A DNA stretch of 64,000 bases from CAKMZU01 sp965248335 (GTDB lineage: Bacteria > Pseudomonadota > Gammaproteobacteria > Pseudomonadales > DT-91): the NCBI GenBank assembly GCA_965248335.1, contig CBDFIY010000003.1:1798001-1862000 (forward strand), in the 5' to 3' direction. This document shows, piece after piece, positions 35,070 to 44,533 of this stretch. A program made the translations under genes and the position numbers. The notes below the pieces were generated by a model. It did not search any database, was not told where the DNA came from, and was given only the letters and a program-made list of their open reading frames with translations. Position 1 is the first letter of the stretch; every line of letters begins with the position of its first letter.

Positions 35070-38000
35070 GTGAGTATTGATCAGTCACAAAAAAAATCGA
35101 CGAAAGAAAACGCCATCGTCTCATCGTGTAAAGTGAAGTCTTTACCCTTTCCTGTGATTGATATGCTTGTTGATGCGGCTGACGGCAATCAGTTTGATAC
35201 GAGTATTATGGCGTCTTTACAAAAAGAGCTGACACAAGCTGATGGCAATCTTGTAAAGCATCATACACAAGACTACGTCCCTGATCCGGCAAATACGCAT
35301 GGTAAGGCCTCCGTGCAAACGGATACAGGGCAATCGTCGAGCAATATCCATTTGGCATATATTGTTACCACCTTAAGTGGTGAGCTATCAGCTGAAAGTA
35401 AAAACAAAGAAAAGAGCGACGATGAAGGGGGTACCTTGAAATGGATTAAAGTTATTTCTCTTTATATGGGTTCCTTATCGTTGTTAGGGTTAGGTGCTTA
35501 CTATGTGTTTAAACAGGATGAGAAAGAAAGTGTGGAGGAAGCCGTAACGACGATTAACGGTACAGTGGTGTTAGGACCTGTTATTGAGGGGAATGGATTA
35601 AGTGTTGAAATCATAAGCTTAGAGGGTGTTTTTCTTGGTAAGGCTGATGTTGATGCTGGCGGTTTTTATCGCGCTACAATACCGGCGCATTATGACACGG
35701 TAAAAATACAGGTCATTGATAAAAATGCTGAGCATGATTATTTAGATGAATCGACGGGGCTCACAAAAGATCTTGATAGCCCTTTGTTTTCTATCGTTTC
35801 GCTAAATAGCCAGCAGGTAACAGCGAACATTAACCCTTTAACAACACTTGCTGCCCGTTTGATGGGGTTGGATGAATATGGTTTTGGGCAGGATGTTACT
35901 CAGGAGAAAATACAAACGGCCTATACACAAGTTGCCGAGCACCTCCTAGGGGATGCATCCTATGATCTCGTCGGCGGTGAAGTGCGGGCGATGATTGATG
36001 TAGCTGATCAATTGTTGCAAGCTAATCCTGCCGGAAAAGTGTTGGCGATGATGTCGGGTATTGAAGATAAAAAGTCGATGTCGACAGGCGAGATGATTGA
36101 AACCTTGTTACGCGGGTTTACAGAGGCGGAAAGCGGTGAACTTGATACCCAAACCGCACGAATGCTTCTGCATGAAGGCGCAAAACAAGTTGCTTTTAAT
36201 CGACAGAATGAGGCATTAGAGGTTGAGCTTAATGCGCATTTGGATAAAACAGATCAGCACATTTTTCTGCATCATGTGAGTGAGCAAGATGATTTGTTAT
36301 TATCTAGGCATTCGGCTATTTCCATCAATGAAGATGCAACGCATATTTTTTCACCGGAAGATTTTTCATTTATCACGCCAGAAGAGGGTAGTGAGCTTGA
36401 GTCGATCAGTTTCTCACGGCTGCCGATTGATGGGTATTTACGTTTTGATGGGTCGCTGGTTGATGAAAGCGGATTCACTGTTGCGATAAAAGACATCGAT
36501 CACCTTACCTATAAAGGGCGAGCGAATGCCAGTGGCGATCAATATGCGTATATGCAATTTAGCACCAAAGGGGCAGAAACAGAAAATAGTGAACATGGCT
36601 TAGAATTCAATATTAACCCTGTTAATGATAAGCCGGTTATTGAGGTTACGCCTCAAATCGATGCGTTACTTACAGCAAAGAGTGCGTTGGGTAATAATGC
36701 ACAATCCCCAGCACTTGTATCGATGGCTGACAATAAATTTTTATCTCTATGGGTTGAGGGCGGAAAAAACGTCATTGCACAAACCTATATTCATAGCGAA
36801 GATGTGTTGATACCCCAGGGGGAACCTTATACGCCTATTAGCTACCCCTATCAAAGCAACCAAACACTCTTAAACCCACTTGTACATGTTACTCATCATG
36901 GGCAAATCGTTTTAAGCTGGTTGCTTTATGACGAGGATGCGGGAACATCGGCATGGTTGCAATTTTTTGATCAAACACTGACGCCTTTATCGCAGGCAGT
37001 GCTGTTGGGCGATACACTGTATCCTCAATCACTGATTTCCCTTGCCGGTGGTGAAGTTGCGCTAGGCTACGTCACTTCAGGCGCAGATGCCCACTTTGCT
37101 GTTAATCTTTATGATGCTGACGCACAATTGATTAAGGTGATAGATGTTGCTGATGCTTACGCGTGGGGGGGGAATCTCATTGTATTATCTGCTTTGCCGT
37201 CAGGCGGCTTGATGGCGGGGTTTAAATCTGTTGATGATGAGGTTGGGAAAAGCGGGTTATTGCAATACAGTGTGCAAGGTGAGCGGCTTTCGCAGGCTGA
37301 TTTAGTACCAGATGCACTGTCACTTTATGCCGATAAAATGGCGCTGATCACTGTGGGGGATAGTCGTAGTGCGTTATTTCACCAGGTCGCTAACGACATT
37401 TTGTATCATATCGTTGATGCGGGTGCCGCGTTTCTAAGTAGTCACCCTGTTAACCCGACCCATAAGGGAATAATCACTGACTGGCAAGTGGAGCGTACAC
37501 CCGATGACGGATTTTTTGTCGCTTGGGCTACGACAAAGGGAGAGCAGACATCACTCTGGGGGCGTTTTTTCTCTTCAGATGACAAACCTTTATCTAAGCC
37601 TGTTGAGATAAACACATGGGATGAGCCGCATCATGTACGAGATTTATCGATGACGGCTTTGGCAGATGGCAGTCTTCATTTAGCGTGGTATTCAAGGTTG
37701 GATAGCGGGGGTGAGATTTCTTTGGCATCATTGAAGACGCATTTATTTCAGCACGCAGTTAAAGACGGGGCTGCCGTGGCCACGGTAATCGCAACAGATG
37801 TTGATTCAGATGTTGTATCGCTTGATTTAGTCGATGATGCAAAGGTGTACTTTGAGCTTGAATCTGATACGGGTGTCGTGCGAATTAAGGATGCGGAAGG
37901 GATTGCTACAGCATCACATTCGGATTTTACACTTCAGTTATTAGCGGTAGATGACGAGGGCGGCACAACAAACATGGATTACCCTTTGCATTTTCCGATT

Positions 38001-38267
38001 AACCCTCAGCACATCCCTAGTGAAAAAATGCTTTATGTACTATCTCTTGATGCAGCGAAAGAAAAAGATGCATTAGATTTCGATGATTATACCGTTTCGC
38101 AGCTGTTGGAAATGGGGTTGTTGATGCCGGCTACAGAGGTAAATATGTCATTTCCTGACACGGTGCTTCATGCACCAGCCGAGAATAATGAGTTACCGTC
38201 AGAGGCTTTATATATACAGTCCGATATGCCGTATAGCCATTTTTATCAATATGAGGTGTTAGGCTAG
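35070..38267 (+). CDS. Large membrane-anchored surface protein with cadherin-like domains
   Basis: A 1065-residue protein from GTG 35070 behind AAAAGGA. It has no signal peptide. A hydrophilic N-terminal 124 residues precede one transmembrane helix (125-147), so it is probably bitopic with a large exterior part. Next comes an Ig-like/carboxypeptidase-regulatory-like unit (TTINGTVVLGPVIEGNGLSV), then a helical segment (TTLAARLMGLDEYG). After that come VCBS/cadherin-like repeats (SINEDATHIFSPEDFSF, FNINPVNDKPVIEV), a beta-propeller-like middle with repeated ALVSMADNKFLSLWVEGG-type strands, and a final cadherin-type repeat (TVIATDVDSD). I see no RTX nonapeptides or sortase motif. An adhesin-like role is inference. 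Confidence 0.65.
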   Translation: MSIDQSQKKSTKENAIVSSCKVKSLPFPVIDMLVDAADGNQFDTSIMASLQKELTQADGNLVKHHTQDYVPDPANTHGKASVQTDTGQSSSNIHLAYIVTTLSGELSAESKNKEKSDDEGGTLKWIKVISLYMGSLSLLGLGAYYVFKQDEKESVEEAVTTINGTVVLGPVIEGNGLSVEIISLEGVFLGKADVDAGGFYRATIPAHYDTVKIQVIDKNAEHDYLDESTGLTKDLDSPLFSIVSLNSQQVTANINPLTTLAARLMGLDEYGFGQDVTQEKIQTAYTQVAEHLLGDASYDLVGGEVRAMIDVADQLLQANPAGKVLAMMSGIEDKKSMSTGEMIETLLRGFTEAESGELDTQTARMLLHEGAKQVAFNRQNEALEVELNAHLDKTDQHIFLHHVSEQDDLLLSRHSAISINEDATHIFSPEDFSFITPEEGSELESISFSRLPIDGYLRFDGSLVDESGFTVAIKDIDHLTYKGRANASGDQYAYMQFSTKGAETENSEHGLEFNINPVNDKPVIEVTPQIDALLTAKSALGNNAQSPALVSMADNKFLSLWVEGGKNVIAQTYIHSEDVLIPQGEPYTPISYPYQSNQTLLNPLVHVTHHGQIVLSWLLYDEDAGTSAWLQFFDQTLTPLSQAVLLGDTLYPQSLISLAGGEVALGYVTSGADAHFAVNLYDADAQLIKVIDVADAYAWGGNLIVLSALPSGGLMAGFKSVDDEVGKSGLLQYSVQGERLSQADLVPDALSLYADKMALITVGDSRSALFHQVANDILYHIVDAGAAFLSSHPVNPTHKGIITDWQVERTPDDGFFVAWATTKGEQTSLWGRFFSSDDKPLSKPVEINTWDEPHHVRDLSMTALADGSLHLAWYSRLDSGGEISLASLKTHLFQHAVKDGAAVATVIATDVDSDVVSLDLVDDAKVYFELESDTGVVRIKDAEGIATASHSDFTLQLLAVDDEGGTTNMDYPLHFPINPQHIPSEKMLYVLSLDAAKEKDALDFDDYTVSQLLEMGLLMPATEVNMSFPDTVLHAPAENNELPSEALYIQSDMPYSHFYQYEVLG

Positions 38268-38316
38268 TATTTAAGGTAGGGAGGCGGTGAGGAGGAGATG
38301 AAAAGAGAGGAAGGAT

Positions 38317-38339
38317 GCTACAGGCAGAAAGCCTGTAGC
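38317..38339. terminator. Hairpin between convergent genes
   Basis: Perfect 9-bp stem GCTACAGGC / GCCTGTAGC with a five-base loop between the surface-protein gene and icd. There is no strong T-run on either side, so termination strength is uncertain. Confidence 0.55.
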
Positions 38340-38374
38340 AAGGTACTTTAGAGTGTAAACGTTAGCTGTATTTC

Positions 38375-40603
38375 TTACGTATTGATAAGCGTTAAGGCTT
38401 GATTGAAGGTGTCTACAGGCCGCATGACTTGATTGGCGAGATCAGTATCAGGCTTGAAATAGCCTTTGAGATCTACAGGGCTACCTTGTGCATTATTCAA
38501 TGCATCAACCACCATCCCTTCATTATTTGCACAGAAATCAGCAAAGGCTTTGAATTGCTCGCCCAATGCAGCATCCTCTGTTTGCGCAACTAAGGCCTTA
38601 GCCCAGTAGTTTGCAAGATAAAAGTGACTGCCTCGGTTATCGAGTTCCTTCACTTTGCGCGAAGGTGATTTATTGTTGAGTAGCAGCTCAGTAGTTGCAT
38701 CATCGAGCGTTTTACCGAGAATACGCGCTTTATTGTTATCATATTTCTCTGCAAGGTGCTCGAGTGATACCGCAAGTGCTAAAAACTCACCCAATGAATC
38801 CCAACGTAAGTGGTTTTCCTTCTCGAATTGCTGCACATGCTTCGGTGCGCTACCGCCTGCACCTGTTTCAAACAGGCCGCCACCATTCATGAGGGGTACG
38901 ATAGAGAGCATTTTTGCACTGGTACCAAGCTCTAATATTGGGAATAAATCCGTTAAATAATCACGTAGTACATTGCCTGTCACCGAAATTGTATCAAGGC
39001 CTTTTACAATACGCGCAAGTGAGAAACGTGTCGCTTCAATCGGCGATTTAATCTGAATGTCTAAACCCGTGGTATCGAAGTCTTTGAGGTAGGTATCGAC
39101 TTTCTTGATGATGTTGGCGTCATGTGCACGGTTTTTATCGAGCCAAAATATAGCAGGAACGTTCGTAGCTTTTGCTCGGTTAACGGCCAGTTTTACCCAA
39201 TCTTTGATCGGCGCATCCTTCACCTGACACATACGGAAGATATCGCCTTTCTCAACACTGTGTTGCATGAGGCATTCACCGTTAAGATCAACCACACTGA
39301 TCGTTCCATCAGCTTGTGCTTCAAAGGTTTTATCGTGAGAGCCATACTCTTCAGCTTTTTGCGCCATCAAGCCCACATTGGAAACACTGCCCATGGTTGT
39401 TGGGTCAAAAGCGCCGTGGTCTTTACAGAATTGAATGGTTTCTTGATAAATGCCTGCATAGGAGCGATCGGGAATAACGGCTTTAGTATCTTGCAGTTCG
39501 CCGTCTTTGTTCCACATACGACCCGAAGTACGAATCATCGCTGGCATGGATGCATCAATGATTACATCGGAGGGCACATGCAAGTTAGTGATGCCTTTAT
39601 CGGAGTCAACCATCGCGAGGTCGGGCATTTCGGCATAAACGACTTCGATGTCTGCTTTGATTTCAGCTTGCTGAGACTCAGGTAATTGGCTGATTTTGCT
39701 GTAAAGGTCGCCGATGCCGTTGTTTAAGTCGACACCTAACTTCTCAAGTGTAGCCGCATGTTTTTCCAAAGCTTTTTGATAGAAGACTGAAACCACGTGA
39801 CCAAAGATGATGGGGTCAGAGACTTTCATCATGGTTGCTTTCATGTGCAAGGAGAACAAAACATCTTGTGCTTTAGCTTCGTCAATTTCTTTAGTGATAA
39901 AGCTTTTCAATGCGTTAACATTCAATATGCTTGAATCAATGATTTCGCCAGCAAGCAGGGCAGTTTTGTCTTTTAATACGGTTTTGTTGCCGTCGTTGTC
40001 TTCAAATACGATGCTGACGTTTGTTGCTTGCTCGATGATGCAAGATTGCTCGCTACCATAGAAGTCGCCACTTGCCATGCTTGCTACGTGGGTTTTGGAC
40101 GCTTTTGACCATGCACCCATCGAGTGTGGGTTGCTTTTTGCGTATTCCTTAACCGCTTTAGGGGCGCGACGATCTGAGTTACCTTCACGTAAAACAGGGT
40201 TTACCGCACTGCCTTTGATTTTGTCGTATTTTATTTTGATGGCTTTTTCATCATCGTTTGTAGGCTCTTCTGGGTAATCGGGAAGGGCATAACCTTTGTC
40301 TTGGAGTTCTTTAATCGTTGCTTTTAGCTGAGGCACTGAAGCACTGATATTAGGCAGTTTGATGATGTTTGCTTCAGGCGTTTTTGCTAATTCACCTAAT
40401 TCTGCAAGGGCATCGGCAATCTTTTGGTCATCTTTTAGAAATTCGCTGAAGTTGGCGATAACACGACCGGCAAGAGAAATGTCGCGAGTCTCAACGGCAA
40501 CTCCGGCTGTTTGTGTAAATGCTTGCACAACTGGCAAGAAAGAATAAGTGGCTAAAGCGGGCGCTTCGTCGGTTTCTGTATATATTATCGTGGGTGTGGA
40601 CAT
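38375..40603 (-). CDS. icd: Isocitrate dehydrogenase, NADP-dependent, monomeric type
   Basis: Oxidises isocitrate to 2-oxoglutarate with NADP. It is the ~80-kDa monomeric IDH-II type (742 residues), unrelated in length to the homodimeric enzyme. Family segments: TIIYTETDEAPALATYSFLPVVQAF at the start, SNPHSMGAWSKASKTHVASM, GHVVSVFYQ, and GTSAKMLSIVPLMNGGGLFETGAGGSAPKH. The frame continues nine codons upstream through a duplicated ATGACAGGAAAA. ATG 40603, with AGGAAA before it, gives the conserved MSTPTIIYTETDE N-terminus and is chosen. Confidence 0.97.
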   Translation of the reverse strand: MSTPTIIYTETDEAPALATYSFLPVVQAFTQTAGVAVETRDISLAGRVIANFSEFLKDDQKIADALAELGELAKTPEANIIKLPNISASVPQLKATIKELQDKGYALPDYPEEPTNDDEKAIKIKYDKIKGSAVNPVLREGNSDRRAPKAVKEYAKSNPHSMGAWSKASKTHVASMASGDFYGSEQSCIIEQATNVSIVFEDNDGNKTVLKDKTALLAGEIIDSSILNVNALKSFITKEIDEAKAQDVLFSLHMKATMMKVSDPIIFGHVVSVFYQKALEKHAATLEKLGVDLNNGIGDLYSKISQLPESQQAEIKADIEVVYAEMPDLAMVDSDKGITNLHVPSDVIIDASMPAMIRTSGRMWNKDGELQDTKAVIPDRSYAGIYQETIQFCKDHGAFDPTTMGSVSNVGLMAQKAEEYGSHDKTFEAQADGTISVVDLNGECLMQHSVEKGDIFRMCQVKDAPIKDWVKLAVNRAKATNVPAIFWLDKNRAHDANIIKKVDTYLKDFDTTGLDIQIKSPIEATRFSLARIVKGLDTISVTGNVLRDYLTDLFPILELGTSAKMLSIVPLMNGGGLFETGAGGSAPKHVQQFEKENHLRWDSLGEFLALAVSLEHLAEKYDNNKARILGKTLDDATTELLLNNKSPSRKVKELDNRGSHFYLANYWAKALVAQTEDAALGEQFKAFADFCANNEGMVVDALNNAQGSPVDLKGYFKPDTDLANQVMRPVDTFNQALTLINT

Positions 40604-40777
40604 AGGTTTTCCTGTCATTTTTCCTGTCATATTAGGCGACTTACGTGGGAGAACAGCGTTTGACTTATGGTCAACCCCTGAAGTTTTACCTCCCTAAAAA
40701 AACGCCGTAATCTTACCAGAAATTTGTGATTTGTAGAATACCTCGGCCTAACAATGTTATTGGTGGTTGAAAGTGCT

Positions 40778-40783
40778 TATAAT
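40778..40783 (+). promoter_or_regulatory. -10 element of the cobW riboswitch transcript
   Basis: Perfect TATAAT placed so that transcription would begin near 40790, just ahead of the riboswitch. No good -35 is visible at normal spacing (TGTTAT is the best available). Confidence 0.5.
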
Positions 40784-40789
40784 GCCGCG

Positions 40790-41022
40790 CTTAGGTGCCT
40801 GCATACTCTCTGCGTGAGCGATGTAAGGATAATAGGGAATCAAGCAGGCTGTGCCTGTTATTGAGCTGTACCCGCAACTGTTATGTGGAGCTTTTTTATG
40901 CCACTGAGATTTTCTTGGGAAGGCAAAAGCGTTAAGACGCCAAAGCATTGAAGCATGAGCCAGGAAACCTGCCTGAAATCATTTTACTAGCCGGGCATTG
41001 CTATGCAAGCTGATGCTTGCAG
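40790..41022 (+). promoter_or_regulatory. Cobalamin riboswitch upstream of cobW
   Basis: The conserved blocks of the AdoCbl riboswitch are present in order: AATAGGGAAT (about 40831), GAGCTGTACCCGCAACTGTTA (40863-40883), GCCACTG (40910-40916), GGGAAGGC (40917-40924) and the B12 box GAGCCAGGAAACCTGCC (40957-40973). After the aptamer a TGCAAGC/GCTTGCA hairpin (41004-41021) is a likely expression platform, ahead of an AGGAG ribosome-binding site. Binding of B12 would lower cobW expression. Confidence 0.93.
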
Positions 41023-41051
41023 GCATTGTTATACCTTTTTAGGAGCGTTCA

Positions 41052-42128
41052 ATGCAATTTAATAAAATTCCAGCCACTATCGTTACAGGATTTCTTGGCA
41101 GCGGAAAAACAACCTTGTTATCCAATATTCTTAAGCAAGCCGATGGCAAACGCATTGCCGTTATTGTTAATGAATTTGGTGAGCTGGATATCGATGCGGA
41201 TACGCTCAGGCAGTGCCCGTTAGAATGCGACGATACGGCGAGTGAGTCGCAGCCATCGAAAGGGATTTACGAACTGGCGAATGGCTGTATCTGCTGTACG
41301 GTTGAAGAAGAGTTTTTACCGGTGATGAAGGAATTGGTTGCACGGCGTGATGATATTGATCATATTTTGATTGAAACCAGTGGGTTAGCACTGCCCAAGC
41401 CTTTGGTGCAAGCGTTCAATTGGCCAGAAATCAAGCAGTACTGCACGGTAGATTCAGTGATTACCGTACTTGATGGCCCCGCTATTTCTGCAGGGCGTTT
41501 TGCGCATGATGAAGAAAAAGTACAAGCGCAGCGCTTAGCGGATGAGGGCTTAGATCATGACCCTACCTTGCAAGAATTATTGGACGATCAATTATCCGCA
41601 GCAGATATGGTGATCGTGAGTAAAAATGATTTACTCAATGATGCCGAGCGAGCAAAAGTCCAGCAAGCGGTGACAAGTAAATTGCCGGATGCAGTGAAAG
41701 TTGCTTATGTTGATCACGGTAATACACCCTTGGATTTGATCATGGGACTTGATGCAAAAGCGGAAGACCGTATTGATGCGGTGCATACGCATCACGACGG
41801 TCATCATGATCACGGCCATGCGCACGTGCATGCACACGATCATTTTGATAGTCATGTGATTGAGCTTGGCGAGGTAGATGAGAAGCAATTGCAAACACAA
41901 CTCGCCATGTTGTTGGCCGATTTTTCGATTTATCGTGCTAAGGGTTTTGCGGCGATTCCGGGTAAGCCTATGCGGCAGGTGTTACAGGCGGTGGGGCAAC
42001 GTGTGAATGTACATTTTGATCGATTGTGGCAATCCGATGAGGTGAAGAAAACGCAGTTGGTATTTATCGGTAAAAATATCGAAAAATCAATGCTTGAAGA
42101 CGCATTGAAAGTGGCTGAGCTCTCTTAA
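41052..42128 (+). CDS. cobW: CobW-type metallochaperone GTPase
   Basis: G3E-family GTPase of 358 residues, thought to deliver cobalt for aerobic corrin synthesis. P-loop GFLGSGKT (13-20), the metal-binding CxCC motif in GCICC (Cys79, 81, 82), and a second nucleotide motif SKND. Around residue 245-268 is a histidine-rich run (HTHHDGHHDHGHAHVHAHDH), suited to cobalt or zinc storage. The C-terminal CobW_C domain follows. Regulation by the upstream cobalamin riboswitch supports the cobalt role over zinc-chaperone relatives. It is the only gene on this transcript; its presumed client cobN lies 10 kb away. Confidence 0.95.
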   Translation: MQFNKIPATIVTGFLGSGKTTLLSNILKQADGKRIAVIVNEFGELDIDADTLRQCPLECDDTASESQPSKGIYELANGCICCTVEEEFLPVMKELVARRDDIDHILIETSGLALPKPLVQAFNWPEIKQYCTVDSVITVLDGPAISAGRFAHDEEKVQAQRLADEGLDHDPTLQELLDDQLSAADMVIVSKNDLLNDAERAKVQQAVTSKLPDAVKVAYVDHGNTPLDLIMGLDAKAEDRIDAVHTHHDGHHDHGHAHVHAHDHFDSHVIELGEVDEKQLQTQLAMLLADFSIYRAKGFAAIPGKPMRQVLQAVGQRVNVHFDRLWQSDEVKKTQLVFIGKNIEKSMLEDALKVAELS

Positions 42129-42147
42129 TAAAAAGGAAATGTTTTTG

Positions 42148-42193
42148 TGTAAACGCGTTTTATGAAGGCCTTGCTCATAAAACACGTTTATTT
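42148..42193. terminator. Terminator between cobW and the convergent gene
   Basis: Sixteen-base arms TAAACGCGTTTTATGA / TCATAAAACACGTTTA with one mismatch and a nine-base loop, followed by TTTATTTTAAT. Suits both directions. Confidence 0.8.
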
Positions 42194-42205
42194 ATTTTAA
42201 TACGC

Positions 42206-42766
42206 TTAATTATTGAAAGGGTTGGCTGCTGCTGCCGCTGGTTGCTGCTGGACAACAGGCTGCTGAAGTAAAGGCTGCTGGGCGACGGGTTGGTTAACGA
42301 TGATCACATCTGTTTGTCCGGTTGCTTGGTATCGATAATGTTTACCATCAACAGTTAACTCAATCATTTCAGGCCTACCGATGTGACGTTCTTTATTAGC
42401 GCTAGTACAGAGTATCGCGCCAGCTGCCCCTAGGGATGTCAGTGCGCCATCTATCGCACTTTTAGCAAGTTCAGGTGCGGGAATGAAGCTAGCCGCCGGC
42501 TGGCCTGCGGCACTCACTGCCCCGCAGAGGCCGCCGACTAATGCCCCTTTAGATGTATTCCAGCAGGATGGGTTGCCGTCACAGCAGTCTTTAGCTGTTC
42601 TTCCAATCGCGCCGGTAGTAGCGCCAAAGCACATGGCGGCAGCCACTTTAACCAATGGCCCAGATATGGCTATTGGAAGAGCTGCTATTGATGATAAGGG
42701 TATGAGTAATGCTAAAGTGATTGATGATATTAAAGAAATATATTTTGTGTGAGAGGGGGATATCAT
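42206..42766 (-). CDS. Small exported glycine/alanine-rich protein with Q-rich tail
   Basis: A 186-residue protein with an N-terminal hydrophobic signal (residues 11-29). The middle alternates small residues and Cys (MCFGATTGAIGRTAKDCCDGNPSCW, GALVGGLCGAVSAAG), resembling glycine-zipper membrane-associated segments; six Cys could form disulfides. The C-terminus is a repetitive QPVAQQPLLQQPVVQQQP tail ending in AAAANPFNN. I know no family. It converges on cobW and is monocistronic. Confidence 0.6.
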   Translation of the reverse strand: MISPSHTKYISLISSITLALLIPLSSIAALPIAISGPLVKVAAAMCFGATTGAIGRTAKDCCDGNPSCWNTSKGALVGGLCGAVSAAGQPAASFIPAPELAKSAIDGALTSLGAAGAILCTSANKERHIGRPEMIELTVDGKHYRYQATGQTDVIIVNQPVAQQPLLQQPVVQQQPAAAAANPFNN

Positions 42767-43109
42767 TGAAGAGTTCCTAGTTTCTGCTTGGTTTGTGTAA
42801 TAAATAATTTTTAAATGATAATATTTAATAGAAGAATATTATTTTTTTATAAGGAAAAATAAATCTACCATGTGGAGTGTTTGATGCTGGGTTGGACAGC
42901 GTGCTATTAAATTTTATACATTAAAAATAATTTATATTTTAGGGTGTTATTTCAGTTTTAAATTGTATTGTTTTTCTAGAGGAATGAGTGGCGGAAACTT
43001 AACTTTGGAAATTTGTAGATATGCGGTAAGGGAAGTAGCATTTTAAACATTACCAGCGTATGATGCCCTACCATTACATGTCTAAAGTTGTTTATTCTCT
43101 ATTTTATTT
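42767..43109. other. Intergenic region before the ISAzo13-type element
   Basis: AT-rich with no gene seen. The left end of the downstream IS must lie in it. A GGCGGAAACTTAAC near 42993 is echoed in direct, not inverted, orientation by GGGTGGAACTTAAC near 44390. I could not define terminal inverted repeats. Confidence 0.35.
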
Positions 43110-44332
43110 ATGCCCACTTCAATTGATATAGAACCTGAGTATATTTCTCTCTTCAAATTAGCAGCCAGGCTATTAAAAAACCCTGAAAAAAGACTTTTTA
43201 TGGCTGAAGTTTCTGAAACCCTTTGCAGTGGAAGTGCCCGGTTGACTGAATCAACCTTTGGGTTTGGACGAAAGGCGGTTGCATTAGGGATCAACGAAAA
43301 AAAAACTGGGATGATCTGTTATGGAAATTATGAACCCTGCGGAAAAAATAAATCCGAGGTTGCACTGGTAGGCCTTGAAGATGATATCCGTAGCCTGGTT
43401 GAGCCTGAAAGCCAAGCGGATTCACGGTTAAGAAATACATTTGCCTATACCCGCATAACGGCCAAAGTTGTACGGCAGAAGCTAGTCGAGGAAAAGAACT
43501 GGCAAGAAGACCTTCTACCTAAAGAGCGAACCATTAGCAATATCCTGAATAGGATGGGTTATAAGCTCCGCAAGGTGCAGAAATCCAAACCTGAAAAAAA
43601 ATACCAGAAACTAACGCCATCTTCGACAACGTCAACAAAGTTAGAGCAGAAGCCAGTCAACGACAAAACACGTTGCAGATCAGCATAGACTGCAAGGCTA
43701 CTGTTAATCTCGGCGACTTTTCCAGAGCGGGTAAATCTCGCGGAGCAGAAGTGGTCCAGGCGCTAGATCACGATATGGCAGATAAAGATAAAATGGTGCC
43801 ATTTGGGATTCTTAACCTAGATAACGATCAACTCCATGTTGTTTATGGACTCTCCTACAAGACGAGCGACTTTATTTGTGATGCACTGCAATTGTGGTGG
43901 GAGAATGTCAAAGAAGCTAACAAGGACAAAGATGAGCTGATTATTTATACAGACAATGGCCCGGAGAGTAATAGCCTGCGAACTCAGTTTCTTTTGCGGA
44001 TGGTGCAATTTTCCAGTCAAACTGGGCTGAGAATCAGGCTGGTTTACTACCCTCCTTATCACAGCAAATATAATCCCATTGAAAGGCGGTGGGCTTTTTT
44101 GGAAAGCCATTGGAATGGCACACTTCTAAATTCAGTTCATGTGGTGGTGGAGTGGACAAAAAGTCTTGTGCATAAATGTAAAAAAACAATTGTTGATTTA
44201 ATTGATAAGGTTTATACGAAAGGTGTAAGGCCAAGTAAGGAAGTGCTTGACGAGATTCAACCCCACATTACAAGACATGCCGAGCTGAAAAAGTGGGATG
44301 TGACTATACACCCAAAAAAGGTATCTTCTTAA
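43110..44332 (+). pseudogene. ISAzo13-type transposase in two frames
   Basis: The first frame (43110-43688) carries the N-terminal part, with MICYGNYEPCGKN and ESQADSRLRNTFAYTRIT. The second (to 44332) carries the DDE core: SIDCKATVNLGDFSRAGKS, YTDNGPES and YYPPYHSKYNPIERRW. The second frame stays open back to the run GAA AAA AAA TAC at 43593-43604. A -1 shift there reads KKIPETNAIFDNVNKVR, the conserved family bridge, giving one ~407-residue protein. So either one A has been lost from the A8 run, or the A AAA AAA site is used for programmed slippage. All three acidic catalytic positions are present. IS ends are not resolved. Confidence 0.82.
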
Positions 44333-44533
44333 ATGCTGCCCCCCTAAGTAAAAAATAAGTAGCTTCATCTGAGGGGCGAAAGAGCTTTTGGGTGGAACTT
44401 AACGCTTAGAATAGAGAAAGTGTGCTGCACTCATATAAGTTATTACTGTTTTCAAAACCCCTAAAGCATTCATTTGCCTTGTTGATTGTGAGAGGTTTCT
44501 AATTAGGCGCTATTTTAATTCACCACTTTGAAT

